Positions 32,101 through 41,893 of a stretch of DNA of 64,000 nt are shown one piece after another (within the stretch, counting starts at the first letter, position 1; every line of letters begins with the position of its first letter). This stretch comes from Endotrypanum monterogeii (Eukaryota > Euglenozoa > Kinetoplastea > Trypanosomatida > Trypanosomatidae). Where the stretch lies: the NCBI GenBank assembly GCA_000333855.2, contig CM007336.1, forward strand, positions 64,454-128,453, read 5' to 3'. Made by a program: the position numbers and the translations under genes. The notes beneath the pieces were generated by a model. That model ran no database searches and was not told where the DNA came from. It worked only from the letters and a program-made list of their open reading frames with translations.

Positions 32101-35100
32101 CCGCGCATCAGGAGCGTGCAAGCTGCCAAGAGCGCAGCACGCTGCACGTCCGCCTTGTCGTACCCGATAAACTCGCTCACCAACGCTACAAGCGGCAGCG
32201 GAACCTCGGCTGATTCGTCACCGGGCCACAGCGCAAGGAATGTCTGACGCGATGCGATGGGTGTTGCCACGGTGATGCAGGGCTCGTCCGACCCCTGCGC
32301 TGCAAGTGGCAGCAATGCGCTGTCGTCGTACGGGTTGTTTGGCACCAGCACGACAATGTGTCGTATCAACGCCAACACCTGCACTATGCAGCCCGGCTGC
32401 AGCGACGGCATCAAAGTAAACAAGACGCGCATGAACAGAGCACCGCGCGCACCGGAGCGCAGCAAGATACCGGCACCACATACGTGTTGATTTTCCTCCG
32501 CCATCTGAACGTCGTCTACGAGGACCGAGCGAAGGTATGCCCCCCATCGATCTGTCAGCGAGTGGGCGCCCTCAGCCAAACCATCCTCGTTCTTTCTCTC
32601 CCCCCCACCGCCGCGATCCCGCAAACAATTCGGCCACGCCTGAGAAACGGAGGTGTCGCAGCGGATGGCAGCTGCCGCAGAGGTATTCGTTTCTCTTGCT
32701 GCCCCCACATGCCTCTCCAGTAGAACACGTAGCCTGCCGAAGCGGTCACCGCGCCACCGAACAGTTCCGCTGAAGCCGCTCTCACTCGCTGCTTGTAGGC
32801 ACTGATGAAGAGTAGTCCAGCGAACAAGTGGCACACACACCTCGGAAAACAGTCCACTTGATGGTCGCGGTGGTGTCATCCCGTCCTGGGACGAACTCGT
32901 CAGGGTTGAAGTCCCCACGCCAAAAAAAAATTGCACTACATCACACATGACATCCACCACCTCATTCATCACCACGCAAAGCTGCATGCGCACACAACTC
33001 GAAACTTGCGAGGAGCTCTCGTGATATCGCACAGAGATACACTGCATAATCGCGCAGAGAGGCCCAAAGAAGAAGAGTTCGTACATCCCCACGCCGAACC
33101 GCGCTTCGTCCATCTCCCGATGAGCGAGGCTGTTCGATGTACACCGCAACACAGCGTCGTGGGACCGGCGCACCTCTTGATCCACGTCTGCGAAAACACA
33201 GCGCCCACCGAGAAGCTGCAGGTACCGTATTACATCCATCATGCACATCCGCAACAAGTCCGGAAACCGACGGTGCTCCAACAGCGATAACGCGGCTATT
33301 GCGTCGTCCAAGACGAGCGCCTGCAACAGCTGCACATACGCATAACGAAAGTCAATCGGTACGCGGGAGTCCGTCGTCACCTCCAGCAGCGCGTCCAGGC
33401 TGTGCTGCCCAAACACCACGCCGAGCATCCCCTCTGCCTTCACTAACTCATTCTTGTTTGCCAGGAGGCTCAGGAGTCTACAGAGCTCCAGATGTGTGCA
33501 CACTTGTCCGGTAGCCGCACACGACTCCTCCGACATCAGGAGTGCCTCCCGCCGCGCACGCCCGCCGTCGCCACACCAACTGTGCCATAGGTGGATGCAC
33601 CGCTCCGCGAGCGGGTCGGAGATGATGGCGCGCCAAACTTGTTTCTGCCGCTGCGCGGTCGCGTGCACTGACGCGCACTTCGATGTCAACCAATCACACA
33701 AAAAATGAATGGCATTCAGCTGTGTGTACCCCATGTACAAACACTTGATGACATCAGCGAGGAGTCGAGTCGGCATGTGGGCCCTACCATCGTCCTCCAC
33801 TACAAATAGTGTGCGCAGGAGAGCGATGTAGTGTGCGTTGTGATGCACTAACGGCGCAACACCGACGACGGACTCACGCAGTTCATCACGGGTGGCGGGG
33901 AATTGAGAAAAAGTCTGAAGAAGAGTGACAGCCCTCGACACCACTTGGTCGCTCGCCGCATTGAGAGGAACCGATACACGTCCCAGTATGTGAATTAGCT
34001 GAGAAGGTACACCAGCGTGCTGCATCATCAAAAGCTGCTCCGCATGCGGGATATGCCCTTGTTTTGATAGGAGCCCCTCCAACGCGTTGAGAGCATCGTT
34101 TGCAAGTACAGCCGCGCTGGTGCAACTCAAATCCTTTCGGACCAATGGCCTCATCGCCGTCAAAGCTCGTTGGATACCCGTGTAGAAGTCGATGCTTTCC
34201 TTTGCTGTAAGAAGTTGCACCCGTTTCGCTGTCATGTAAAGCTCTTCCAAAAAATTTGTGGAACGGAGGTAAAGACAGATCATCGCCCGCTGCAGTACAG
34301 AACTGCGAGTGTTGCTTGCCAGACCCAGGAGTGCTGTGAACATCTCTGCGATGGGCACAAGTTCCTCCTGGACGCCTCGACTTACCTCTCCGTAAACACC
34401 ATCGAGGTGGTGGTCGCCACATGCAACGTCCACGCAACGACTTGCTTTTGCATCCGCACCACCACCATCATCGCTGCCACCACCGCCGCCGCCGCCCTCA
34501 CCGGCCGCCCTCCACCTCACAGTGCGCCGCTGCACCAACGGGACAGCAAAGTTGATGTACGTGAGTTGGCTGAAGCTCGCCGGCCGCACGCCGAGACGGA
34601 AGCAGTCGACCAGCCAAAGTGCCTCCCGCACGAGGAGAACGTCAATAAGATAATTCATCACTTGCAGCGCGCGCGCTTTGCAGTCGTACACGGACTGCAT
34701 CTCCAGACGCGCATGCTCGCCACTGCTCAGAGGGTTGACGCAGCGCATCACCAAGTGCATCATTGCCTCGTACTCGCTCAGCTTAAAGGCGCCAGCGTTC
34801 AGCAGCGCCTCTGTGAGTTTCAACACCGCCAGGTACTCCGGCACGACATCGTGGTCGCCGCTGATCCGCCTCGCCTTCAGATAATGTTTCACAAACGTCT
34901 TCGCAGCGACGAGCACCTCTGGCACACTGCTCATCTCCATCTCGAACGGGAGCAGAGAGCCGTCGGCACCAGAGCAGACGCCGTCCTCCGACCAAGACCC
35001 GATGCACTGAATACATCTCATTTTGTTTTTCATGTTCACAGAACCGTCCACATCCATCATTACGTTGGCGAAAAGCTCGATCAGCGCACCATGCAGTCGA

Positions 35101-37985
35101 CGCGGCAGCGCCTCGCTTCGCAGTGCCTCTACGAGCACTGCAGGTGTCACCCATTCAAAAACGAATGCTCGACTGCCTGCGCGGTTCTCCCCACGAGCTA
35201 GCACAGCCAACAAGCGAAGCTGCTCAACCAAGCATGGCACCAACGTTTTGTGAATCTCCGGCCAGTCCTTCATCACCGCGGACAGCCCTTCAAGGGGGAA
35301 AAAGGTTGTCGCGTGGAGGTTCTCGGCGGACACAGCCTTCTGCAGCAGCTGGCCAAGAGGGCTATCGTTGATCCGCAAGCGTGCCATGGCAGTCCTCGAA
35401 GCCCCATGACTCAACCTTAATCCCCCAAAAAGGGAGTTTGGGATACCCACCATCAGCAAGTGGGGCGTTGTCTTTATAGAGATGATGGGCTCCGGCCGAC
35501 AAGTATCTGGGCTATGAAACGAGCAGTTACGCGCGGATGGCGATGACCCCTGCCTCGACGCCCCTTCGAGGGACGCCTCGCCCACACATTCGAAGAAGGT
35601 CCTCGACACGGAGACGTCTTGCTTGTCAGAGAAAAGCATCGTGCTGACCTTGCACAGTGTTTCCTCCGAGTCCAAGAGCGCAGGGCCATCCTGTGAATCG
35701 TATTTCCCCTGTCCCTTCATCGCAGCCGCCAGTGCTATGGATGTGGCTTCCTCCGGCAGCACCTGCGCAATAAGTGTTGTGCGGAGCTCATCAGGCAGCG
35801 GCACCCGTTTTATGGGACAGAAAACAAAGCGTGCAACGGTGGGGTTCTCCACCAAGTGGTCGAGAATAACGCGCTGCGCCTCCACCACGTCATCATTGCA
35901 TGAGCTCCTGCAGGAAGAAGAAGCAAGCAGTCGTAAGATACGAAACACATCCGCGTTACGACCACGACTCGCAAGCATTCCCATAAAAAAATTCAGTCGG
36001 TGGCGCGCCCTTGGCAACTCCACCAGTGCAGGGTTGTTCTTATAGAAAGCAGCAACGCACTTCAGCGCAGAGGGCACCCACAGCGTGCAACTCATAACAA
36101 AGTCCGCATACCTCTGCAGTGATTCTACGTACCGCTCCCTGCTCGACAGTAGAAGCGTCATGAGGTGAAAGCACGCATCTACAAGGTCGCTCAGCTCGCT
36201 GTACTGCACGGGCACAAATGAGGACCCGTCGGATGTTCCACCGAGTGAAGCCGGCGCAGCAGAACCCGTTCCACCTGCGGTCGCTACTACATCGCCACCT
36301 TGAGAGGTCTGTGGACACACCATCTCCAACGATCCCAGCTTCTCCGCGCGCACGTACGGGCACTGCAGTGACGCGCGCACAGCAAGCAGCACTAGCTCGC
36401 CAACACCCTGCTGTAATAATTTCGTTTGCCATCCTGGGTTAGGCACATTGCAACCGGCGTTGCACACCGTCATCAGCGCATCGCCGTCATCCTCGACCTC
36501 GGGGTCTGATGACCGGTAGCACAACTGATGCAGCCGCCTCAGGCTCTCGCGCGCCCGTCGCACCTGGTAAAGACCCCCTTGGCCACACTCCATATCTCTA
36601 ATGTATCTCTGCAAGGGTGGCAGAAGACCGCGAATCGTGAACAGCTCTTGCAGGGCAGTCGGCCCCAGTCGCCGCACCTCCAACCCGTCACGCATCGACT
36701 TCACCTCGTGCCCGACGAGCGCAACGCTTTCGTGTGTCCTCTCAGACTGCCCGAGCGATGCATTCATGGTCCCCTTGGAGTTGCGATCGTCCACGCCATC
36801 CGCGTCCACGGGCCCGCCGGCCACCACCCACACCGCCCGGCCTGCAGTGCTCACTGTGCTGAGAAATATGCGAGCCCCGTCACAAAAAAACTCAGCGGCG
36901 CCTACTGAAGCACTTCTCAATTGGAAATTTGTTCCCGCAGCACACGCGTCAGGTGTGAGCAACATCACAAACGACTCCTGCCGAGCGCCGCGATCGCACC
37001 CCCTCTCCGCGGGTGTCGCATTGCCGCCCGTCGGTACCTCCGCTGCTACAGCCCCACTGCACTGCAAATATAGCCCCGACGCAAGTGATCTGAGCCGGTA
37101 GAACCTGTGCGCATCGCGCCCCCGCAGCGCACCGCCTTTGCTCGCTACAGTGCGCTCAATGATGAATAGAGAAAGATAGCTAACCTCCTCCTTCGAAGCC
37201 GCATACCACGCAACAGCGCGCTCACGGCCCTTTGTTGCGGAGCCGCCGCACTCCAACATGTGCGAGCGTAGCCCCCTCAGTAGACACTGCCGCTTCACAG
37301 GGTCTGCAAGGATGTACTTGTGCTCCTCAGTGTGCAGCAGCGACACGCAATCTCCGCAGCGTAGTGGGGGCGGGCTTGTCGAGGGCACGCAGTCGCCGTC
37401 GTAGAGGTGAATCAAAAACCCTTGGATATCCTCCCCCAGGCTGACTTCGTGAAGAACGTCATCGCCGGCCGTCTTGCCGACCCCAACGGACACGCCAAGG
37501 TAGCGCTCTGTTTCGATGGCCTGAAATATGACGGGATCCCCTGCAACGACGGGCTCGCCCTCGACACGCAGGCGATACCGCGGCATGATGCGCCAACGCT
37601 CCAAAACTTTTTTATTAAGCCGATGCCTGCCGAGTAACACGCGACGGTTCCCCTTCATATGCACTGCGTGCCGCTCTGTATGATATACGAGATACCTCTG
37701 GCTGATGTGGTGCAAGAGGCGAAGCGTCTGGCCGTATTTCAAAATATCATCACCTGCCTGCCGAGTAAGACACGCCTCAACCGCATCACCACGCTGCAAC
37801 AAAAAAATTGTCTGCTCATAATGCAACGGCGTCGCAGGGCTGTCACTCTGCAGCCCGACAGGAACCTCCAAAGACGAGGTGGAAGTAACATACCCGCCCA
37901 CAGACTCCTCAAAAAGGTTAATGAGTGAACCGTAGCACAGAAACTCCTCTGGACTGCGGGTTCCACAACTAGTATTTGACGTCAT
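29154..37985 (-). CDS. IP3R: inositol 1,4,5-trisphosphate receptor-like Ca2+ release channel
   Basis: A 2,943-residue protein in one uninterrupted frame. The N-terminal about 600 residues contain beta-trefoil/MIR-like segments (for example WRIMPRYRLRVEGEPVVAGD). A very long helical solenoid (RIH-like) follows, with a Gly-rich insert near residue 1165. The channel is at the C-terminus: membrane segments from about residue 2410 to 2695, the selectivity filter GGGVGD at 2643-2648 (identical to animal IP3 receptors), and the last pore helix GLVGANLFLGVIID. Next comes a zinc-knuckle linker with CFIC at 2710-2713 and a later HITREHNMWQYIYY, as in IP3R/RyR. Trypanosome IP3 receptors are reported to sit on acidocalcisomes and release Ca2+ in response to IP3. 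I start at the ATG at 37985; the frame is technically open further but only through TA repeats and a gap. Confidence 0.93.
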   Translation of the reverse strand: MTSNTSCGTRSPEEFLCYGSLINLFEESVGGYVTSTSSLEVPVGLQSDSPATPLHYEQTIFLLQRGDAVEACLTRQAGDDILKYGQTLRLLHHISQRYLVYHTERHAVHMKGNRRVLLGRHRLNKKVLERWRIMPRYRLRVEGEPVVAGDPVIFQAIETERYLGVSVGVGKTAGDDVLHEVSLGEDIQGFLIHLYDGDCVPSTSPPPLRCGDCVSLLHTEEHKYILADPVKRQCLLRGLRSHMLECGGSATKGRERAVAWYAASKEEVSYLSLFIIERTVASKGGALRGRDAHRFYRLRSLASGLYLQCSGAVAAEVPTGGNATPAERGCDRGARQESFVMLLTPDACAAGTNFQLRSASVGAAEFFCDGARIFLSTVSTAGRAVWVVAGGPVDADGVDDRNSKGTMNASLGQSERTHESVALVGHEVKSMRDGLEVRRLGPTALQELFTIRGLLPPLQRYIRDMECGQGGLYQVRRARESLRRLHQLCYRSSDPEVEDDGDALMTVCNAGCNVPNPGWQTKLLQQGVGELVLLAVRASLQCPYVRAEKLGSLEMVCPQTSQGGDVVATAGGTGSAAPASLGGTSDGSSFVPVQYSELSDLVDACFHLMTLLLSSRERYVESLQRYADFVMSCTLWVPSALKCVAAFYKNNPALVELPRARHRLNFFMGMLASRGRNADVFRILRLLASSSCRSSCNDDVVEAQRVILDHLVENPTVARFVFCPIKRVPLPDELRTTLIAQVLPEEATSIALAAAMKGQGKYDSQDGPALLDSEETLCKVSTMLFSDKQDVSVSRTFFECVGEASLEGASRQGSSPSARNCSFHSPDTCRPEPIISIKTTPHLLMVGIPNSLFGGLRLSHGASRTAMARLRINDSPLGQLLQKAVSAENLHATTFFPLEGLSAVMKDWPEIHKTLVPCLVEQLRLLAVLARGENRAGSRAFVFEWVTPAVLVEALRSEALPRRLHGALIELFANVMMDVDGSVNMKNKMRCIQCIGSWSEDGVCSGADGSLLPFEMEMSSVPEVLVAAKTFVKHYLKARRISGDHDVVPEYLAVLKLTEALLNAGAFKLSEYEAMMHLVMRCVNPLSSGEHARLEMQSVYDCKARALQVMNYLIDVLLVREALWLVDCFRLGVRPASFSQLTYINFAVPLVQRRTVRWRAAGEGGGGGGGSDDGGGADAKASRCVDVACGDHHLDGVYGEVSRGVQEELVPIAEMFTALLGLASNTRSSVLQRAMICLYLRSTNFLEELYMTAKRVQLLTAKESIDFYTGIQRALTAMRPLVRKDLSCTSAAVLANDALNALEGLLSKQGHIPHAEQLLMMQHAGVPSQLIHILGRVSVPLNAASDQVVSRAVTLLQTFSQFPATRDELRESVVGVAPLVHHNAHYIALLRTLFVVEDDGRAHMPTRLLADVIKCLYMGYTQLNAIHFLCDWLTSKCASVHATAQRQKQVWRAIISDPLAERCIHLWHSWCGDGGRARREALLMSEESCAATGQVCTHLELCRLLSLLANKNELVKAEGMLGVVFGQHSLDALLEVTTDSRVPIDFRYAYVQLLQALVLDDAIAALSLLEHRRFPDLLRMCMMDVIRYLQLLGGRCVFADVDQEVRRSHDAVLRCTSNSLAHREMDEARFGVGMYELFFFGPLCAIMQCISVRYHESSSQVSSCVRMQLCVVMNEVVDVMCDVVQFFFGVGTSTLTSSSQDGMTPPRPSSGLFSEVCVPLVRWTTLHQCLQAASESGFSGTVRWRGDRFGRLRVLLERHVGAARETNTSAAAAIRCDTSVSQAWPNCLRDRGGGGERKNEDGLAEGAHSLTDRWGAYLRSVLVDDVQMAEENQHVCGAGILLRSGARGALFMRVLFTLMPSLQPGCIVQVLALIRHIVVLVPNNPYDDSALLPLAAQGSDEPCITVATPIASRQTFLALWPGDESAEVPLPLVALVSEFIGYDKADVQRAALLAACTLLMRGHRGMQESYGDFCQRSPNGQLFIILRNHFIKFKDQLQTYALMLAKGITPPDAADCLTQMSNCRLELRVVQLLCAGQYAPMQTYLVAQPNNNISVNVMEAMVELLSMAPRTVTEVTAAFVEQLMSTITATLQGPCIVNQDTLVVYKAADYLTSLSMAFKTFPHRDRVLTTTEVVAPPVSWRWPWLGRGRGRKCADSAVKENQHRCLYSLQTLAMSTLLAIIEGRNDSQLPLKLVSTIDLSLLTERMDLSAATYEASHGPIERRQHSGLSRSDIEGSFAVLRRYLSDYIRGDHPTSAEELQDELALAVAIYTFFTACYDMFFLTASRTQSRCNGSVGRQDLAKALNELVDIKGQSIPQVLRRSRYHRQLSTKLAKIEMVRNGRLERVYFRLLNSAVGNLFDFRRAGLIRAVVRTSDNERIEDFFYRTADVIMEMTWYNSMRRCLLAYLMNFFRREINALGLLIVLVINLVMVISIRTPTSPYVSGTPEVIDRVLDGLGIINICLQSVLLLQAVLGPAVVCYRIGWKTWRVQREESLKKMKNLNIAGDSVESALHGTQHVRPAWHEWALRSVYYAVWHDGFLPHLVFLFLSVIGFTQHRIWYAVQMMQITINSPTLANLFAALRANFKLLLLTYALLLTFVLLGANISYYHFSELFNPLGARLNGFNCYTLSQCLLVHVDTLRSGGGVGDVTDWPVFFSKDGYAYWMMFYRIAYYVVVGLVGANLFLGVIIDSLTQHRTHLQQIQVDQEKKCFICGVERHEFDMVRPSAYDTHITREHNMWQYIYYLHYLAAKDADSYTGQESYVQRCISLRDLTFYPIGRSLMLSTDECGAVDGPSPEGGVLLGYEEAVEDDVRPPVAGTTVAGGSDSGAGEGPLNGVKKGDSAASADEATTRLISSIVDTALRETLGPIRCDVREITRLIKGMQSGCDEGSKEGRVDTAAPVVPGTVSVSGPSPAATRGGGEATRGSGKAPAGGNLVDDAASS

Positions 37986-38003
37986 GTTGGCGGGTGTGGC
38001 AGA

Positions 38004-38005
38004 CT
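38004..38005 (-). promoter_or_regulatory. candidate spliced-leader acceptor AG for the IP3 receptor
   Basis: On the minus strand TATTTTATTCAG precedes the ATG by 18 nt, with the AT-rich repeat behind it. No other AG lies between this site and the ATG. Inference. Confidence 0.35.
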
Positions 38006-38050
38006 GAATAAAATATGCGTAAGTATTATTTATATCATAGATGTATATTA

Positions 38051-38053
<3 letters not shown>

Positions 38054-38098
<45 letters not shown>

Positions 38099-38925
38099 NN
38101 NNNNNNNNNNNNNNNNNNNNNNNNNNNNNNNNNNNNNNNNNNNNNNNNNNNNNNNNNNNNNNNNNNNNNNNNNNNNNNNNNNNNNNNNNNNNNNNNNNNN
38201 NNNNNNNNNNNNNNNNNNNNNNNNNNNNNNNNNNNNNNNNNNNNNNNNNNNNNNNNNNNNNNNNNNNNNNNNNNNNNNNNNNNNNNNNNNNNNNNNNNNN
38301 NNNNNNNNNNNNNNNNNNNNNNNNNNNNNNNNNNNNNNNNNNNNNNNNNNNNNNNNNNNNNNNNNNNNNNNNNNNNNNNNNNNNNNNNNNNNNNNNNNNN
38401 NNNNNNNNNNNNNNNNNNNNNNNNNNNNNNNNNNNNNNNNNNNNNNNNNNNNNNNNNNNNNNNNNNNNNNNNNNNNNNNNNNNNNNNNNNNNNNNNNNNN
38501 NNNNNNNNNNNNNNNNNNNNNNNNNNNNNNNNNNNNNNNNNNNNNNNNNNNNNNNNNNNNNNNNNNNNNNNNNNNNNNNNNNNNNNNNNNNNNNNNNNNN
38601 NNNNNNNNNNNNNNNNNNNNNNNNNNNNNNNNNNNNNNNNNNNNNNNNNNNNNNNNNNNNNNNNNNNNNNNNNNNNNNNNNNNNNNNNNNNNNNNNNNNN
38701 NNNNNNNNNNNNNNNNNNNNNNNNNNNNNNNNNNNNNNNNNNNNNNNNNNNNNNNNNNNNNNNNNNNNNNNNNNNNNNNNNNNNNNNNNNNNNNNNNNNN
38801 NNNNNNNNNNNNNNNNNNNNNNNNNNNNNNNNNNNNNNNNNNNNNNNNNNNNNNNNNNNNNNNNNNNNNNNNNNNNNNNNNNNNNNNNNNNNNNNNNNNN
38901 NNNNNNNNNATAATAAGTAGTACTA

Positions 38926-38970
<45 letters not shown>
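38054..38970. repeat. (TA)n repeat with an 811-position assembly gap
   Basis: TA units at 38054-38097 and 38928-38970 flank N at 38099-38909. The real distance across the gap is not known from the sequence. Confidence 0.95.
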
Positions 38971-38971
<1 letters not shown>

Positions 38972-39153
38972 CACACTGTATGGATATGTGGGTATGTGAA
39001 AAGATCAAGGGTTTGTGTGTACGATGCTCTCGCTTCATTCGTCTATGCGCGTGTGACGGTAACGAGACAACATAAAATGAGTGAAGGGAAGGGGGATAAA
39101 ATGAGTACAAGACAAGAAACTGAAGAAAGCGCATGTATTTTGTCTGTGTATTT

Positions 39154-39187
39154 TGTGTGTGTGTGTGTGTGTGTTGGTGTGTGTGTC
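39154..39187. repeat. (GT)n microsatellite
   Basis: GT units with one GG interruption. Confidence 0.85.
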
Positions 39188-40061
39188 GCTGCGGAAGTAG
39201 TAGACCGCTCGTACGTTGGTCCCCATCGATACGGAGTACCCTAATGGGGATGTGAATATGTCATCGCGCCAAATACACACACACACACACACAGAACAAA
39301 AAAAAAAAGAGGCGGCGCATGGCTGACACGAAAAATGAGACCCTCAACACGTGTACGTGATACAATTATGTGCTGAGAAGATTGCGATACATCGTCGCCT
39401 CTCTCTTTTTTTTTCTGCTCGCTCTCACACCACCTCATGTCGCTGACTGCACGCCCCTGCGTGTTCTACACAGGCACACGACGACGACAACAATGCCGGG
39501 ATAACAGCGGGACTGCCCGCCAGTCGTCAGTAAAATAAGTTGTGTGTATATTTTATTTTCGTGTCGGCCATCCAATCGTGACGCCTGTCTGCTCGAGTGT
39601 TCCAGTAGCCTGCCTGTGCTGGGAGCAAAATAAGAGCCAAGGTGTGACAAATACGTAGATGTGGTGCAGCTCAAGCAGACGATCGAAAAAAGAAAAAAAA
39701 AGAACGTAGCAAGAGTCCTCAGCACACACAGCTGCCCTCTCGAAGCGCGCCTCGATTTCATTTTCAGAGGTTCTTCGCTGCCCCTTCCCCCTCCTCCCTT
39801 TCTTCTCAAGACAGACGATGGGGGGAGCAACGACCAAGCCCAGCGTGTCATCTCATTCGATCACACCGACTCCCACTCATTCAATGGTGACAACTTAGCA
39901 GTAGTCGTCATACCACATCGACCTTCATCATTGGCACAATATACAGTTTCGCTCGTTGCTCCCCCCCCCTCCCTGTTCGTCGACAAGGGCCGACTTATCT
40001 GCCTTCATCAAGAAAGCATCTCCTTTTTTTTCTTTTCTTTTGCAGGGAGCCTCGCCAGCAA

Positions 40062-40083
40062 TTGGGCCGGGTACCCGGCCCAA
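40062..40083. repeat. perfect 22-bp GC-rich palindrome
   Basis: Each half reads TTGGGCCGGGT and its exact reverse complement, with no spacer; the centre is the KpnI-type GGTACC. It lies about 260-285 nt downstream of the PSMD9 stop, so the RNA would carry a stable hairpin. A second stem (GGTATC/GATACC, 3-nt loop) is at 40161-40175. Confidence 0.8.
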
Positions 40084-40344
40084 ATCCGGCACACGGCAAA
40101 GACGCCCCCCCCCCCTACCCTCCCCCGGGGAGAAAAAAAAAATCCAAAAAAATACGCGCCGGTATCATCGATACCAGATAGGCTTGTGGGAGCTGCCTCA
40201 TAGCATACACACACACACACACACACACACATAACGCTGAGTTAGCGTAGACGATACACAGAGAACAGACTGCGGATTTCACTATCGTCAAAGCACCGGT
40301 GGGGGGAAGAGGTTAGGCAATCCACTGCGCCTCACTGGCTTCTC

Positions 40345-41106
40345 CTAGCCTGTCTCGTCGGTGAGTCGGTCTAATGCGCAGCCAAGCAGTCCCGATCCCT
40401 TCCACCGCTGTGGAACAAGGACAAGGTCGGAGGGGTCCTCATCGAACTCGCCTGGTTTCTGAACCCAAACGACAAGCGGCGCCCCTTCATGAGTGGCTGT
40501 TTCCCTCGCCAAAGCCTGCAGCCCCTCCTCCATCAGCTCCACGTGCGTCACCGCACCGTATTTTATAATTCGCATCCCCACGCAGAGGCCGGCCTCCTCC
40601 GCTGGACTGCTCGCCTCCACTGTCGTTACCAACAGGAACGGCTTCAGGCGCGAGATGCGCTGAACCTCCTCGATGCGCTGTGCTCGCTTCGCCGCTGCTA
40701 CCTGTCGTTCCCGGCGGGCGGCGGCGTCCTGCACCATCTGCAGCTCAGCCTCATCCTGTGTCTTCTGATGCAACGCGTTGAGAAGAATATAAATTCGGTC
40801 GCCGAGCGCCCGAAGATCGTTTCGGGTTGAGTCAGCGGTGTTGCGGGCGGTGCGAACCGCATACAGGTCACAGTCGTCGCGTGGGAATCCCTCGTCATCG
40901 AGCAGACGTCCACGCAGCCCCACTGGGGTCGAGGAAAGAAATTGAAGCGCTTCCGACAACTTTGCCTCCAGCGCCACCTTTTGCGTGTCTAGTCGGCGCA
41001 ACTCCTCGCGGAGGGACTCCTTGTCCATGTCATCTACGGGAGAAGCACCCGCAGTCGGGCGGTAGTCCTCAATCTCGACGATATCCTCAATTTTCTGTGC
41101 GCTCAT
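40345..41106 (-). CDS. PSMD9: PSMD9/p27-like 26S proteasome assembly chaperone
   Basis: A 253-residue protein. An N-terminal coiled coil (about 27-60, SLREELRRLDTQKVALEAKL) is followed by the hallmark block GLRGRLLDDEGFPRDDCDLYAVRTAR around 62-88 and LRALGDRIYILLNALHQ. A C-terminal PDZ domain covers about 150-235 (FLLVTTVEASSPAEEAGLCVGMRIIKYG). In yeast (Nas2) and humans this protein binds the C-terminus of an Rpt ATPase and helps build the proteasome base; the same role here is inferred. The order coiled coil-PDZ and overall length are normal for the family. Start: ATG at 41106, with an AG at 41118-41119 after a pyrimidine-rich tract. A short C-terminal tail follows the PDZ domain. Confidence 0.9.
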   Translation of the reverse strand: MSAQKIEDIVEIEDYRPTAGASPVDDMDKESLREELRRLDTQKVALEAKLSEALQFLSSTPVGLRGRLLDDEGFPRDDCDLYAVRTARNTADSTRNDLRALGDRIYILLNALHQKTQDEAELQMVQDAAARRERQVAAAKRAQRIEEVQRISRLKPFLLVTTVEASSPAEEAGLCVGMRIIKYGAVTHVELMEEGLQALARETATHEGAPLVVWVQKPGEFDEDPSDLVLVPQRWKGSGLLGCALDRLTDETG

Positions 41107-41117
41107 GGATGTAATTG

Positions 41118-41119
41118 CT
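41118..41119 (-). promoter_or_regulatory. candidate spliced-leader acceptor AG for PSMD9
   Basis: Minus strand: a C/T-rich tract (about 41120-41150) ends in CGGAG, 11 nt upstream of the ATG. Inference. Confidence 0.3.
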
Positions 41120-41171
41120 CCGATCAGGCAGGGGTAAGAGTGTGTGGAGCAGATCTGGTGTGTCTTGCTGG

Positions 41172-41201
41172 AATATAAATATATATATATATATATATAT
41201 T
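41172..41201. repeat. (TA)n microsatellite
   Basis: TA units over about 30 bp, close upstream of the PSMD9 start. Confidence 0.88.
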
Positions 41202-41893
41202 AAAAGAAAACAGTGAACGTTGAGAAAAATGGGGGGAGAAACAAGAGCACGGCTTCGCCTACACCTCTATGTTACGTCAATGAAAAAGTAGTCGCGTTCG
41301 CTGGGCCATGCTTAGGCATCGGCCGTGGTGCGCTGAGGGTTATCTCTACCCAATAATGTACATTTTTTATTCACATTGAAGGGAGAGGGGAAAGCACACT
41401 CCCCCCCCTCCCCCCTGCGACGGATGCTACCGACTTCATGACACGGAAACGCACAAAAAAAAAAGACGAGAGGGGGGCAGCGGGCCATTTAAAAAATTCC
41501 CTGCATAGAGAAACAGTAGCTGAAAGAAAAGGTAATGATGAGCATAAATATATAAATAGTATCACCGTCTTCACCGATGTGTGTGTATGTGTGGCACCCC
41601 GATATTCAATATTGTGTACGTTCCCACGGCAGCACATGACCAGGGCATGAGAAAGGGATTTCGACGACAACAACAACAAAAAAAAAGAGTGACAAGCACG
41701 AAAAAAAAAAGGCAATCCGTTTTGCGAATCGTTTTTTTTTTCTCTTCTCCCTCTCCACTCGCATTCACCCCTCTTTGTTCGTTGCCTGAGTTCCACAACA
41801 GCGGGTATCATCTCCGTCGCTGTCACTGGAGCATCCTCACATGCCCTCGGCCATCTCCTCTCTTCCTCTTTTCGTATCTCGAGCAGCATCCCT

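Larger units (their letters stand above)
37986..40344. other. intergenic spacer between IP3 receptor and PSMD9, with assembly gap
   Basis: It contains a TA repeat broken by 811 N (38099-38909), GT repeats at 39154-39187, (CA)n near 39277-39293, a perfect 22-bp palindrome at 40062-40083, a hairpin at 40161-40175 and (CA)n at 40206-40231. The right part should be the PSMD9 3' UTR. Other than in the gap, no gene seen. Confidence 0.6.
41107..41893. other. intergenic spacer between PSMD9 and the STE20-like kinase
   Basis: It contains (TA)n at 41172-41201, a C-run near 41400-41416 and several A8-A10/T9 runs. It should carry the kinase 3' UTR and PSMD9 leader. No gene seen. Confidence 0.6.

Noticed and set aside
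34170..35201. 343-codon plus-strand open frame
   Set aside because: Antisense to the IP3 receptor; arises from codon bias of the real gene.
37986..39134. N-terminal extension of the IP3 receptor through the gap
   Set aside because: It would translate TA repeats and unknown bases; the first sensible ATG is 37985.
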